Shown here: one piece after another, positions 45,761 through 56,091 of the stretch
Numbering within the stretch: the first letter of the stretch is position 1
How the letters are laid out: every line of letters begins with the position of its first letter
Assembly: GCA_032622095.1 (NCBI GenBank)
Contig: CP136063.1
Coordinates: 7,669,814-7,733,813 of the forward strand
From: Siphonodentalium dalli
Lineage: Eukaryota > Mollusca > Scaphopoda > Gadilida > Siphonodentaliidae
DNA: 64,000 bases
Reading direction: 5' to 3'
Notes under the pieces: generated by a model
The model's input: only the letters and a program-made list of their open reading frames with translations
Told to the model about the DNA's origin: nothing
The model's database searches: none
Program-made: the position numbers and the translations under genes

Positions 45761-46334
45761 TCTATTATATATTTTGAGACTTCCGTATATATATATCTAT
45801 TATTTAGTTTTGAAGACCTCTGTCTGTCTGTATGTCCTTTATAGAATCGAAAACAGGTTGACCGATCGAGACCAAACTTCCTATCCAAAGGTAAAATCAC
45901 ACGGACACCGTCGGCGTCGCGTTTTGGAGAAGCTCAGACCACCCGTTCTCCACTCTCAGTCACAAAATACGGCACTGCGGTGGTTAATCAAGTGATAATT
46001 TAATGAGCGTTTGTTTTTGACGCATCGCTATAAAGAACGTGTGTTTACCATTCAACGTTATTAGCATCTGCAGAGAGATATACGGGAACAGACGAAAACG
46101 GAAACATCTCGGAAACGGGTAGAGCTATCGATTTGAAATTTGGTATGTGAATGTATCTTGCCCCGGATACGAATTTTATCTGGTCGCCGAGCCCGTGCGA
46201 CACCAGCTTCGCGCATGCGCAGATCAGATCTCGGAAACGGGTACAGCTATCGACTTGAAATTTGGTGTTTGAATAGCCCGGACAACGTCGGGCTAGTTTT
46301 GAATAGCACAGACAACGTCGGGCTCATCGGCTAG
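45761..46334 (+). mobile_element. Helitron-like unit 8
   Basis: Type-B head. The tail is type 2 and duplicated: GCCCGGACAACGTCGGGCTA at 46278 and a second CAGACAACGTCGGGCTCATC just before CTAG at 46331. The doubled terminus may reflect slippage or a partial bypass of termination. Confidence 0.83.
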
Positions 46335-46815
46335 TCTCATATATATTTTGAAGACCTCTGTCTGTTTGTTCGTCTGTCATTTATACAAATCTACGTTTCT
46401 CGACCGATCGGGACGAAACTTGGTACGTGTGTGTAGTTTGACCAGGCGGTCGTCGTTGTCGTATTGGCGAGCCCGTGTGGCGCCCGTATAGCGCATCTCG
46501 GAAACGGGTGGAGCTATCGACTTGAAATTTGCTATGTGAATGTATCTTGCCCCGGATACGAATTTAATCGGGTCGCAGAGCCCGTGCGAAGCCAGATTCG
46601 CGCATGCGCAGACGAGATCACGGAAACAGGTGGAGCTATCGACTTGAAATTTGGTATGTGAATGTATCTTGCCCCGGATACGAATTTTATCGGGTCGCCG
46701 CTCCCATGCGACGCCAGCTTCGCGCATGCGCAGACCAGATCTCGGAAACGGGTAGAGTTATCGACTTGAAATTTGTTTTTTGAATAGCCCGGACAACGTC
46801 GGGCTCATCGGCTAG
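46335..46815 (+). mobile_element. Helitron-like unit 9
   Basis: Type-C head (TCTCATATATATTTTGAAGA, TTATACAAATCTACG, GACCGATCGGGACGAAACTT), repeated CTCGGAAACGGGTGGAGCTA blocks, type-2 tail, CTAG at 46812. Confidence 0.83.
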
Positions 46816-47129
46816 TCTCATATATATTTTGAAGACCTCTGTATGTTTTTCTGTATGTCTGTCTGTATGTCTGTCATTTATACAAATCTACAATTCTCGA
46901 CCGATCGGGAAAGAAACTAGGTACGTGTGTGTAGTTTGACCAGGCGGTCGACGTTGTCGTATTGGCGAGCCCGTGCGACGCCAGCTTCGCCCACGCGCAG
47001 ACGAGATCTCGGAAACGGGTGGAGCTATCGACTTGAAATTTGCTATGTGAATGTATCTTGCCCCGGATACGAATTTTATCGGGTCGCCGAGCCCGTGCGA
47101 CCCCAGCATGCGTCGGGCTCATCGGCTAG
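46816..47129 (+). mobile_element. Helitron-like unit 10 (shortest)
   Basis: Type-C head as in unit 9, only 314 bp. The tail hairpin is decayed (CAGCATGCGTCGGGC), but TCATCGGCTAG is kept at the end. Confidence 0.78.
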
Positions 47130-47835
47130 TCTTCTATACTATATATTTTGTGAACTCCGTGTATTCGAGAGATAGCCCACACCCTCCGGACCTCAATGAT
47201 ATGATCGTGAATGAGTATTGATATACCCCACTAAACGTTGACAAACACCAGTAATGGTGTGTAGATCATTTACATATCTCTCCTATATATTTTGATACAA
47301 TCTATCTAATTTACTTATCTCTCTTATATATTTATGTTTGTGTGTGTTTGTGTGTGTGTGTGGGTACTTCATACAAATCTACGATTCTCGACCGATCGGG
47401 ACGAAACTTGGTACGTGTGTGTAGTTTGACCAGGCGGTGGTCGTTGTCGTATTGGCGATCCCGTGCGACGAGATCTCGGAAACGGGTCGAGCTATTGACT
47501 TGAAATTTGCTATGTGAATGTATCTTGGGCCGGGTACAAATTTTATCGGGTCACCGAGCCCGTGCGACGCCCGTGCAGCGCATGCGCAGACGAGATATCG
47601 GAAACGGGTGGAGCTATCGACATGAAATTTGCTATGTGAATGTATCTTGCGCTGGGTACAAATTCTATCGGGTCGCCGAGCCCGTGCGACGCCAGCTTCG
47701 CGCATGCGCAGACCAGATCTCGGAAACGGGTGGAGCTACCGTGTACAAATTTTTCTTATTGAAACGCGTGGAGCTAAAAATTTAAAAAAAATGTCATGTT
47801 TCGGACAAGCCGCCGGTGGCGGGCTAACCGGCTAG
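47130..47835 (+). mobile_element. Helitron-like unit 11
   Basis: Starts TCTTCTATACTATATATTTT. A second TCTCTTATATATTTATG with (TG)n near 47320 introduces a type-C body, so two heads may be fused. Type-1 tail GCCGCCGGTGGCGGGC, CTAG at 47832. Confidence 0.78.
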
Positions 47836-48411
47836 TCTATTATATATTTTGGAAGATCTGTCTGTGTGTGTGTGTCTGTCTGTAATCGATGGACTCGAAA
47901 ACGGCCGAGCCGATTTCGATGAAATTTGGTGTGTGGGAGTATTTTCGGCCGGGGAGTGACATGGGCCTATTAATTTGCCCGTGCGACGTGATCTTGGCCT
48001 TGCAATCGGGTCATTTTAAGGTCAAACGCCCGAATATCACGGGATTGCGATGAAACTTGGTATGTGGGGGTATTTTCGACCGGGGAGTGGCATATGCTTA
48101 TTAATTTGTCCGTGCGACGTGACCTTGACCTTGAAATCGGGTCAATTCAAGTTCAAATCGCGAATTTTGATGGGATTTCGACGATATTTGATACGTAGGG
48201 TTACTTTTGTCCACTGAGTGTTTTGTACGGGTCGAGTCGTGACCCCGACCTGAGCTTGACCTTCAAAATGATCAATTCAAGGTCAAATCACTTTTGTCCG
48301 GGCAGTGTTTTAGACTGCTCAAATCGTGACCCCACTTGACCTTGACCTTCAAAATGGACAATTCAAGGTCAAAGTCCGGACGAAGTCGGGTCACGTTCTA
48401 GTGTATTATAT
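47836..48411 (+). mobile_element. Helitron-like unit 12 with TCAAGGTCA motifs
   Basis: Type-D head (TCTATTATATATTTTGGAAG, GACTCGAAAACGGCCGAGCC). The body contains repeated TGACCTTGACCTT and TCAAGGTCA sequences (48120, 48277, 48337, 48363). Type-3 tail GTCCGGACGAAGTCGGGTCA, CTAG at 48408. Confidence 0.84.
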
Positions 48412-49011
48412 ATTTTGGAAGATCTGTCTGTGTGTTCGCGATGAACTCGAAAACGGCCGAGCCGATTTCGATGAAACTTGGTATGTGAGGGTATTTTCGG
48501 CCGGGAAGTGACATAATTTGCCCGTGGAACGTGACTTTGACCATGACATCGGGTAATTTCTAGGTCAAACGCCCGAATATCACGGGATTTCAATGAAACT
48601 TAGAATGTGGGGTTACTTTCGTATGGGGAGTGTCATAAGCCTATGCATGTGCCCGTGCGACGTGACATTGACCTTGAAATCGGGTCAATTCAAGATCAAA
48701 TCGCGAATTTTTGATGGGATTTCGACGACACTTGATATGTAGGGTTACTTTTGTCCACTGAGTGTTTTGGACGGGTCAAGTCGTGACCCCGACCTGACCT
48801 TGATCTTCAAATTGATCAATTGGAGGAAAATATTGTAAAACCAGATGGATTTCGACGGGTAATTTTGTCGGGTACTTTTGTCCGGGCAGTGTTTTGGACG
48901 GGTGACCCCACCTGACCTTGACCTTCAAAATGGACAATTCAAGGTCAAATCGCGCAATTCGTCGAAAAGCAGAGGGGAAACAGCCCGGACGAAGTCGTGT
49001 CCACCTGCTAG
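48412..49011 (+). mobile_element. Helitron-like unit 13 with TCAAGGTCA motifs
   Basis: Type-D head with one change (TGTATTATATATTTTGGAAG). More copies of TGACCTTGA/TCAAGGTCA at 48669, 48795, 48913 and 48939. Type-3 tail GCCCGGACGAAGTCGTGTCC, CTAG at 49008. Confidence 0.84.
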
Positions 49012-49658
49012 TATATATATGTGTGTATATATAGCTATATATGTGTGTATGTGGGTACTTCATAGAATCGATAACGGCTTCGCGGATCGACCTCAAATTT
49101 CGTATATAAGGGTAAAAACCCACGGGGATCGTCGACATCGCATTTTGGACAAGCTCTGAGCTTTAGGGACGGGTACTGCGTGTTGTGTGAAAAAAAAATG
49201 CATGTTGTGTGATTATTATGTCTGTCGTTCCTATGAACGGGGGAATTTTCTTTTAGGGACGGCTACTGCGTGTTGTGTGAAAACAAAAAATGCGTGTTGT
49301 GTGAGGCATGTGTGAAATTTTCATCGGGTCAGTTTTTCCGCCCGATGTACCTTAAATCATACCTCTTTTAGGGACGGGTACTACCTGTTGTGTTATTCTT
49401 ATGTCTTCTTCGCCTTAATCGGGTAAAATAAGGTCTAATCGGGTAAAATATTGAAAAACCAAAAATTAAATTAAAAAATTAATCAAAAAAATTTATTCAA
49501 AAATTCAGTAAATTACAAATGCACATGTTATAAACAAAAAAATAATATTAACTCATTGAAAACAAAAATTTAATTCAAAAATTAATTAAAAATTAATTAA
49601 AAAAATTAAAAATTGTCATATTTCTGACGAACGCCGCCAGTGTCGGGCTAACCTGATA
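49012..49658 (+). mobile_element. Helitron-like unit 14
   Basis: Type-A head starting in a TA/TG tract. The body shares GGGACGGGTACTGCGTGTTG blocks with units 5 and 7. Type-1 tail, but the last bases are ATAG instead of CTAG (49655-49658). Confidence 0.8.
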
Positions 49659-49692
49659 GTCTACTATATATTTTGATAACTCCTTATATATA

Positions 49693-49741
<49 letters not shown>

Positions 49742-50321
49742 ATGTTGGTACTTCATATAATCGAAAACGGCTGGTCGATTCGAGCTAAAATTTCGTATAT
49801 AAGGATAAAAACCCACTGGGATCGTCAACGTCGCATTTTTGACAAGCTCTGATCACTCATTCTCCACTCCCAATTATCAAAATCACCGCAAACGGCACTT
49901 CGGGGGTTAAGGCATCAACGATCTTTATATTGACCATATTTGGAGTTGCTAACCGACTAACGCTCTTTATTGCCATCGACGTTCCTAAACGGTTAACCAT
50001 GCATACAAAACTACGGATGCAAAACGCGATATGCATTTATCTCGATCAAAAAGGCAGAATTAACTCATTGGAAAACAAAAAATGCGTGTTGTGTGATTCT
50101 TATGTCTGTCGTTCCTAGGAACGGGGGAAATTTTCATTGGGTCAGTTTTTTCCGCAGATGTACCTTAAATCATTCCTCTTTTAGGGACGGGTACTGTCGT
50201 TCCTAGGAAGGGGGATTTCATCGGGTCAGTTTTCCGCCCGAAAAGGGCAGATTTAACTCATTGAAAAACAAAAAAATTCAATTAAAATTTTTTAAATTAA
50301 AACAATGTTGAGACTTCCGTA

Positions 50322-50397
<76 letters not shown>

Positions 50398-50465
50398 GGG
50401 GTAATTCGTAGAATCGAAAACGGTTGGTCGGATCGAGCTCAAATTTCGTATATAGGGGTAAAGCG
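49659..50465 (+). mobile_element. Helitron-like unit 15, truncated, with nested head
   Basis: Starts TCTACTATATATTTTGATAA. A second type-A head begins near 50308 (TTGAGACTTCCGTATATATG with long AT and GT runs at 50323-50398), and homology stops at about 50465 with no hairpin or CTAG. The last unit is therefore truncated. Confidence 0.78.
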
Positions 50466-50559
50466 CAATTCATGGTTATATGTAACAAAATACCCCTGGT
50501 GAATAAACTGGTGTCTCCATAACTTAGCATTAACTCATATTGACATATCACGTCTTGGT

Positions 50560-50797
50560 TTCGTTTGTTTGGATGGGTAGGGAGCTAGCCCAACTTCTTT
50601 ATCAAAATGGCTGACTCGCAATACTATCACCTTCTGTTTTAGTTGGAGCGACTCGTGATAGCATTATATTATCTTCGGTATATATTAGTTGGGGCTATTT
50701 GCAATAGCATTACTTTCTATTAGTCGGGGCGACTTTGATTTTCTTCTATTTTTGAGTTTACAGGCACACCAGCCCCTCGGTGACACCACATTCAAAA
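50560..50797. repeat. Diverged short repeat (TTAGTTGGGGCGACT-like)
   Basis: Three loosely similar segments with TTAGTTGGAGCGACTCGTGA, TTAGTTGGGGCTATTTGCAA and TTAGTCGGGGCGACTTTGAT, each followed by AGCATTA or similar. No function is evident. Confidence 0.5.
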
Positions 50798-50799
50798 TA

Positions 50800-51076
50800 C
50801 AGTAATGCTCTAATTCATCTACCCCTTAACCACAGCAGAATTATGGGTAACTTTTCAGGACTTTATTTTCTTAAATTTTTGAGTTTACAGGCATATACAG
50901 GTTATATAGTAGTCATAATTATGAGTAACTTTTCAGGATTTAATTGGAAATATGGCTTGTTGCCATTCTTCGATAGCTTTCTGATGAATGGCAACAAGCC
51001 ATATTTCCGACTAAATCCTGAATAGTGACCCATAATTCTGCTGTTGTTAAGGGGTCGATTAATGAGAGCATTACTG
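50800..51076. mobile_element. 277-bp MITE with TA target duplication
   Basis: Inverted ends CAGTAATGCTCTAATTCATC and its approximate complement ending GAGCATTACTG, flanked by TA at 50798-50799 and 51077-51078, as in Tc1/mariner-derived MITEs. Arms also share CCCCTTAAC and GGAAATATGGCTTGTTGCCA. The left arm is interrupted by an extra copy of TAACTTTTCAGGA and about 80 bp. No transposase is encoded. Confidence 0.85.
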
Positions 51077-51571
51077 TATATGACCATGGAAATACTATAG
51101 ATTTGTGCAAGAGATGCTGATTTAATAAAAAAAACTAGAGCTCGAGGACTGAGACACTAAAGCTCCAGTAATGAGACACTAATTTTTTTGGACAGGGATG
51201 CTGATAATATGAAAATAGGATTTTTCTCCTGATTTAAGTCAATAAGTAAACTGTATGAGGTAAGCAAGCCCCCGTGCTGTGACACCACATGCATGTATAG
51301 GATATGACCATAGTAAGGGGCCAAATCTGTGCAACAATACATTAAAAAACATCATACAAAAAATTACTAGAGTTCCGAGAAGGAGACATCAATTCTTTGG
51401 ATAGAGGGATGCTGATAATACTAGTATGTAATTAGGGATTATCATTGTTGAACACATACTCAGTGGACTGTTGAGTACAGGTTAAAATTAGCCCAATGCT
51501 CTTCTTGTGTTGCTAGGTGATACACCAGGTCATGCCAATAGTTTATGGGTAGGTTATATAGTAGTCACAAT

Positions 51572-51684
51572 TACGCTTAAGCGCAATTAATTATGCTTAA
51601 GCGCAATTCATTACGCTTAAGCGTAAATGCCCTATTTGCGCTTAAGCACAATATGTGGTATTTGCGCTTAAGCGCAATTGATTG
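51572..51684. repeat. Cluster of five TTGCGCTTAAGCGCAATT-like palindromes
   Basis: CTTAAG-centred palindromes are centred on 51576-51581, 51596, 51616, 51641 and 51667. Each is close to TTGCGCTTAAGCGCAA. Spacing is 20, 20, 25 and 26 bp. A remnant (GCACAAGCGAAATT) follows. This is a set of similar dyads rather than a simple tandem repeat. Confidence 0.9.
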
Positions 51685-51699
51685 CACAAGCGAAATTAT

Positions 51700-52080
51700 T
51701 TTAAAAACTGATATTTTTAAGTGTTGATTTTAGTTTAAACTTAAAAAAAAGCCTGGTTGAATATCTACCATATGGTGGGTCGTTCCCACCATTAAGCTGC
51801 TGATACCATTGAGACATTCAATGTTATTTTGCAGGCGAAGAGGTAGACTGCTTGAGACCTCGTGGTAGATACATTCACTCCAGGCATTCAACTTTTTGGA
51901 TCTAAACTTTTACAATTTAGCCAAACACACTATTTTCATATCAGTGATGATTGGTGACAAATCATTTCTTACTGTAGTTTATGAGGACCGGATACATGTA
52001 GCTTAAATTAAAGACTTTAAAAAGCCCGACGAAGATCGTTTGTAATGATAAAAATTTCCCGGCCATACATGTAGGTAACA
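51700..52080. other. Non-coding stretch
   Basis: No recognised feature apart from short AT-rich runs. Confidence 0.35.
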
Positions 52081-52087
52081 AACAAGA

Positions 52088-52330
52088 TGCCCCCACACCC
52101 CCCCCCCCTTTCGTACGCCGTATTCCACGCCCTGTTATGAGGTACGCCGTATTCCGGCCCCTCTGTTAGAAGGTATTCGGTATTCCAAAAATACCGGTAT
52201 TCGTACGCCGACCTTAACAAAAATGAAGTTTTCATATTTGTTTATGTATTCCATATGGCTGTTAACTGGTATTCCGTATTCCACCCTCTGTGTTAAGTGG
52301 TATTCCGTATTCCGTGGGGGTAGGGGTGGG
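52088..52330. repeat. Degenerate GTATTCCGTATTCC repeats with C/G tract ends
   Basis: After a C-rich tract (52089-52107) come repeated TACGCCGTATTCC and GGTATTCCGTATTCC segments, ending GTGGGGGTAGGGGTGGGG. The layout resembles the GGTATCACCCC-bounded element at 59.1-59.5 kb, and both may belong to one family. Confidence 0.6.
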
Positions 52331-52477
52331 GTCCTCAAACAAACAAACAGAAGTCCCAAAATATTTATTAGATACGTCCAACGTCAACGTAGGCACGTAA
52401 AGTTAAACATACGTCCACATTCACCTTTTCGCAGATAGTTAGGCAGCTTGTCCTACTAAATAATACGTATACAATCG

Positions 52478-52680
52478 TTTTTGACACATACACTGTATCC
52501 ACGATTTACAGCGTCCCCATTTCGAAGTCACAAGTTGATATTTAGAAGAATAACACACGTCCCCAGTCGCTTTGGCACATAGACTGTACCTCCGATTTAC
52601 AGCGTCCCCATTTCGATGTCACAATTTGATATATTAAGACGTATAACACACGTCCCCATTCGTCTTTACACCCACTTCCG
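52478..52680. repeat. About 91-bp tandem repeat, two copies and a partial
   Basis: GATTTACAGCGTCCCCATTT and AACACACGTCCCC recur at 52503 and 52593, with a diverged third part (GTTTATAAAGTCCCCACTCT). Confidence 0.85.
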
Positions 52681-52897
52681 GTTTATAAAGTCCCCACTCT
52701 GAGGTTCCCATTCTGGCGCATTAAAAGAGTATAGCTCTAACAGGTTGCAAATTGAAATTGGGGTGGTACTGTATATTTTTCCGTTCGTATAGTCAAACGA
52801 ACAATGCAATAACGCCACTCACGAAGTTATATCTCACAGTCCCCATTTCCAGTAAATATGTCGAAGTCTCCAGAATACCCACAATACACGTAATCTA

Positions 52898-52951
52898 TGT
52901 GTGTGTGAGGGTGTGTGTGTGTGTGTGTGTGTGAGGGTGTGGGTGTGTTTA
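52898..52951. repeat. (GT)n microsatellite
   Basis: GT dinucleotides interrupted by GTGAGGG, located just before the left end of the GAGGACAT repeat family. Confidence 0.95.
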
Positions 52952-52956
52952 CCTGG

Positions 52957-53060
52957 GGTTGGGAGGACATACACATGTTTGCACACCAACGTTGTGAGTA
53001 CAATTTGGTTTATGAGGACATTCCAATGTCCTCACAATGATGTCCTCGCAATGGTATCAA
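52957..53060. repeat. GTTGGGAGGACAT inverted-repeat family, left end
   Basis: GGTTGGGAGGACATACACAT, TTTGCACACCAACGTTGTGA and GGTTTATGAGGACATT match, in reverse complement, 55545-55616 and 56277-56350. These pieces look like termini of a 2.6-3.4 kb inverted-repeat element. The same family supplies the two ends near 63.03 and 63.75 kb. Confidence 0.75.
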
Positions 53061-54770
53061 AACTACATTCTGATTGTGTATTTCAATTTTAGGAACGGTC
53101 CCCATAACTCGGTTTGTATTCTGAACCCACACACACATACACAAAAATATTCCATTGGCGAATCGCGGGTCGCTTCGCACAAACAAACTATATTACACGA
53201 GTGTATAGATAGCCAATGAAAACGCTCGACTCTTCGGAGTACTATCATTTTTAACCAATCAAAGCGGTCCTTCCGGTGACGATTTGTGAGTCGTCCAATC
53301 AAAGGTATGTTGTTTCCGCTTCATTTCTAGTGCATTTAGCAGCCATTTAAAAAAAAAGATCAGAGGATCAGAAGTATTTTCTATCAAAGTAAGTATAGTT
53401 AGTATAATTATTTAAAGAAATAAAGTTAAATATATATATTCTCTCTAATCTAAATGAGTTTATCTAACCGATCATGTACTACTAGTATTAGGGGCGAGCA
53501 GGGTATAAGTTTCGGGAAAACGGGATTGACCATATGATTTTCATTTTTCGTGATTTGGAAATGTCTGTCGCAGCACCGTGTACAGCACATGTGATTGAAC
53601 TTAAAGCACCAGAGAATACTTTTCAAACATTTATTAATTTAGTCAGCGAAGAGTGACTACAGAATAAAACAAACAAACATTGTCTGACTAAATTTGAGAT
53701 TTTTGTTTTATTTAATTTTTAATATTATGCGAATCTGGAATGGTTTTTAGTAAATTTTACAAAAAATCATTATACTATTGGTTTTTACAAAAAATAATTT
53801 GCGAGGGACTACCATCACTACGGGCGCGTTTGTCACTCAATTTTGGTCCCCGTTCTCCGTGATCAGTTTATTACTATTTTTACCTACAGCGCGAATTTTG
53901 TCATTCTCGGTTTTGCGATTGTGGGTGAAAGACGCCGAGATTAAAAAAAAAACAGATCGCTGATTATTGACATACACGTACCTGTAACTTGTAAGCTAAT
54001 CCAAATGTGCCCAAATTAGGTAATCGTCGAGTAAATATACGTCCAGGGGCTGTCCGGAATCCGCGAATGACGCAACTAGACTAGAGTGATTGTTCTATTT
54101 TTAAATTTTTGTCTGTCTTGACCTCATCTGCTCATGTAATTGTGTCATGATTGTGCTTGTCAGTAATGTCACCCAACCCGGATATTTGTGGGAAAGTATG
54201 TAAGATATTTCCAGTGTATTCTTTTCAGCAAACAGATTCAAGTTCATACGGTATTGTATGATATCTGTTTCCAAATTCCATTGTCCAGGCCTGGTGTTTA
54301 TATCAAATTCAGGGTGGCAGAAAATCGCTCCCTAATACTAATAGTTACTAAGATTTAGGAGGGCAAATCGCTCTCCTGAATATGTTGTGATTTTTGTATG
54401 TAATTCATTCCATTTTACATGAAAAGATAAATCACAATACTAGTACATGCAGTGGAGTATAAAATCAATCCACTTTTTCAGAACAATTAATAAATTAGTT
54501 CAATGCAGTGCAGAAGATCTTGGAAAGACACCTGACGATCTTGTCAACCAGAGCACGCAGCACTTATGTCATAACCTATCGCTATAAAATATATCGGGAC
54601 ACTGATTTACAAAAGTCGGAACTCATTGGTGTTTACAAATCAAAGCCTCGATGCTGCTCTGAACTCTATCCGAATACATGTGGTAACCGAAAGATGTCAA
54701 CACGACTTCAAAGACTCGATGTCGCTGTAGAATTTAACACCGCGCATGCAGTTTTGATACTAGGGGTGTA
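53061..54770. other. Interior without recognised gene
   Basis: No transposase or host gene is recognised. The plus-strand frame 54508-54771 (87 codons) has normal composition, but no domain was identified. Confidence 0.35.
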
Positions 54771-55370
54771 ACGATACATCGATGTATCGATGCGACAGCA
54801 ATACAGCACTGACGATACGGTCATCGATACGGGCGTTCAAATGATACGTACGTATCTCGATACACAAATTGCATATTGTTATTACCAATTCAGGTATTAA
54901 GTATCTAACAAAAAATTAAGGTAATCCCCCACAATAAGTAATAAAAATGATAAGCATTCAGTGTATCCCGCCGACCACCCAATAATAGAACCTAATGACC
55001 ATGTCCCTATCGAAGGCAAGTGATTCAAAAGCGATGTCATTCGACCTTGACCGAATTTGGCCATCAACTTCATGAACGTCGACGTATGTCGGTCATCTTC
55101 AAAGAACATGAAAGGCTTCTATGTTTTTGATGTTCATCGCTGATCGCCAACAGAATAAAGCCATGATTTGGTTGATTTATCGGTAACGAATTATGGTTCG
55201 TCTCTCATTCCCACCGTGAATCTGAACAAACTACTTAAATCGGTCCATACCCCTTCAAACATTGAACAAAAATGTCATACAAACAGTCCAATCTCTGGGG
55301 ATATTTTGATGAAAGTCCTCAGACGTCTCATCTTGGATCAAAATAAGTTTTGAAAAATGAATTGCGAATG

Positions 55371-55834
55371 ATGCATTTTAGTGTTTGAACGGGAACGGAC
55401 GGTAATGTTGACCACATAACATCGCTAAATGTGATTGAATTAGTGTAATCTTATCGTAATACTGCCTTTATCGCAAATTACGATTCGTTACCGGTTATTT
55501 CGATCCCTACGTCTCATTCATTCTACAGACATCCGATGTACACACAATGTCCTCATAAATAAAATTGTCCTCGCAATGTTGTTGTGCAAGCACATACATG
55601 TATGAGTCCTCCCAACGCAACGAAAACGAACACAATCACATATGTGGCATTTTGCCCGGCCTTTTAATGTTGATGCAAGCTCAGTATAATCCGCTCACAG
55701 TCTAGATATATTAGCACTTCATCTGTTGTCACACTCAACTTTTACTTTATCTACCAGTTGATAATAATCCCTGTTAAGTATGAGAGAGTTAGTTATCTTC
55801 TTGTCAATAAATCTTGTCTTCTGGATTCGATAGA
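55371..55834. repeat. Tandem duplication, copy 1 (contains GAGGACAT-type end)
   Basis: Begins ATGCATTTTAGTGTTTGAAC and ends GTCTTCTGGATTCGATAGAC. It contains an inverted terminal segment (TTGTCCTCGCAATGTTGTTG, GAGTCCTCCCAACGCAACG). Matches 56092-57361 once the hAT-like insertion there is removed. Confidence 0.88.
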
Positions 55835-56091
55835 CGTCTCATCTTGGATCAAAATGTTTTGAAAAATGAATCGCGAATTGCTATATACTTTCATATGAAC
55901 ATGAGTGTTGGACGATATTAGATTGAATAATTTTCCTATTAAGTTGGTTAATAAAAATATCACTGGATGTATTCACAAGTGTTTGTCACGAGTGTGAGGA
56001 TTTCTCAAGTTTACACTCTCCTCTGGTAAATAATTCCTCCAATGCAGTTTTGAAATAAAGAAGATAGGTTCCATAGAATGGGAGAGTCCTA

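Larger units (their letters stand above)
38486..50465 (+). mobile_element. Head-to-tail array of Helitron-like non-autonomous units
   Basis: About fifteen units in the same orientation. Typical 5' end: TC-TAYTATATATTTTG; typical 3' end: a GC-rich hairpin 10-12 nt before CTAG. These are the structural signs of Helitrons (5' TC, 3' hairpin plus CTRR, no terminal inverted repeats, no target duplication). Several units meet directly as CTAG|TCTAC. No Rep/helicase coding region is present, so all units are non-autonomous. Individual units are listed separately. Confidence 0.82.

Noticed and set aside
43388-45995. Three near-identical 73-codon ORFs at 43388, 44407 and 45774
   Set aside because: They lie across the heads of repeated Helitron-like units; the conservation is DNA repetition and their start lies in a TA microsatellite.
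54764-55510. hAT-like element starting TAGGGGTGTAACGATACATC
   Set aside because: The left sequence resembles hAT termini, but the candidate right end (TTTCGATCCCTA) matches poorly and no 8-bp duplication was found.
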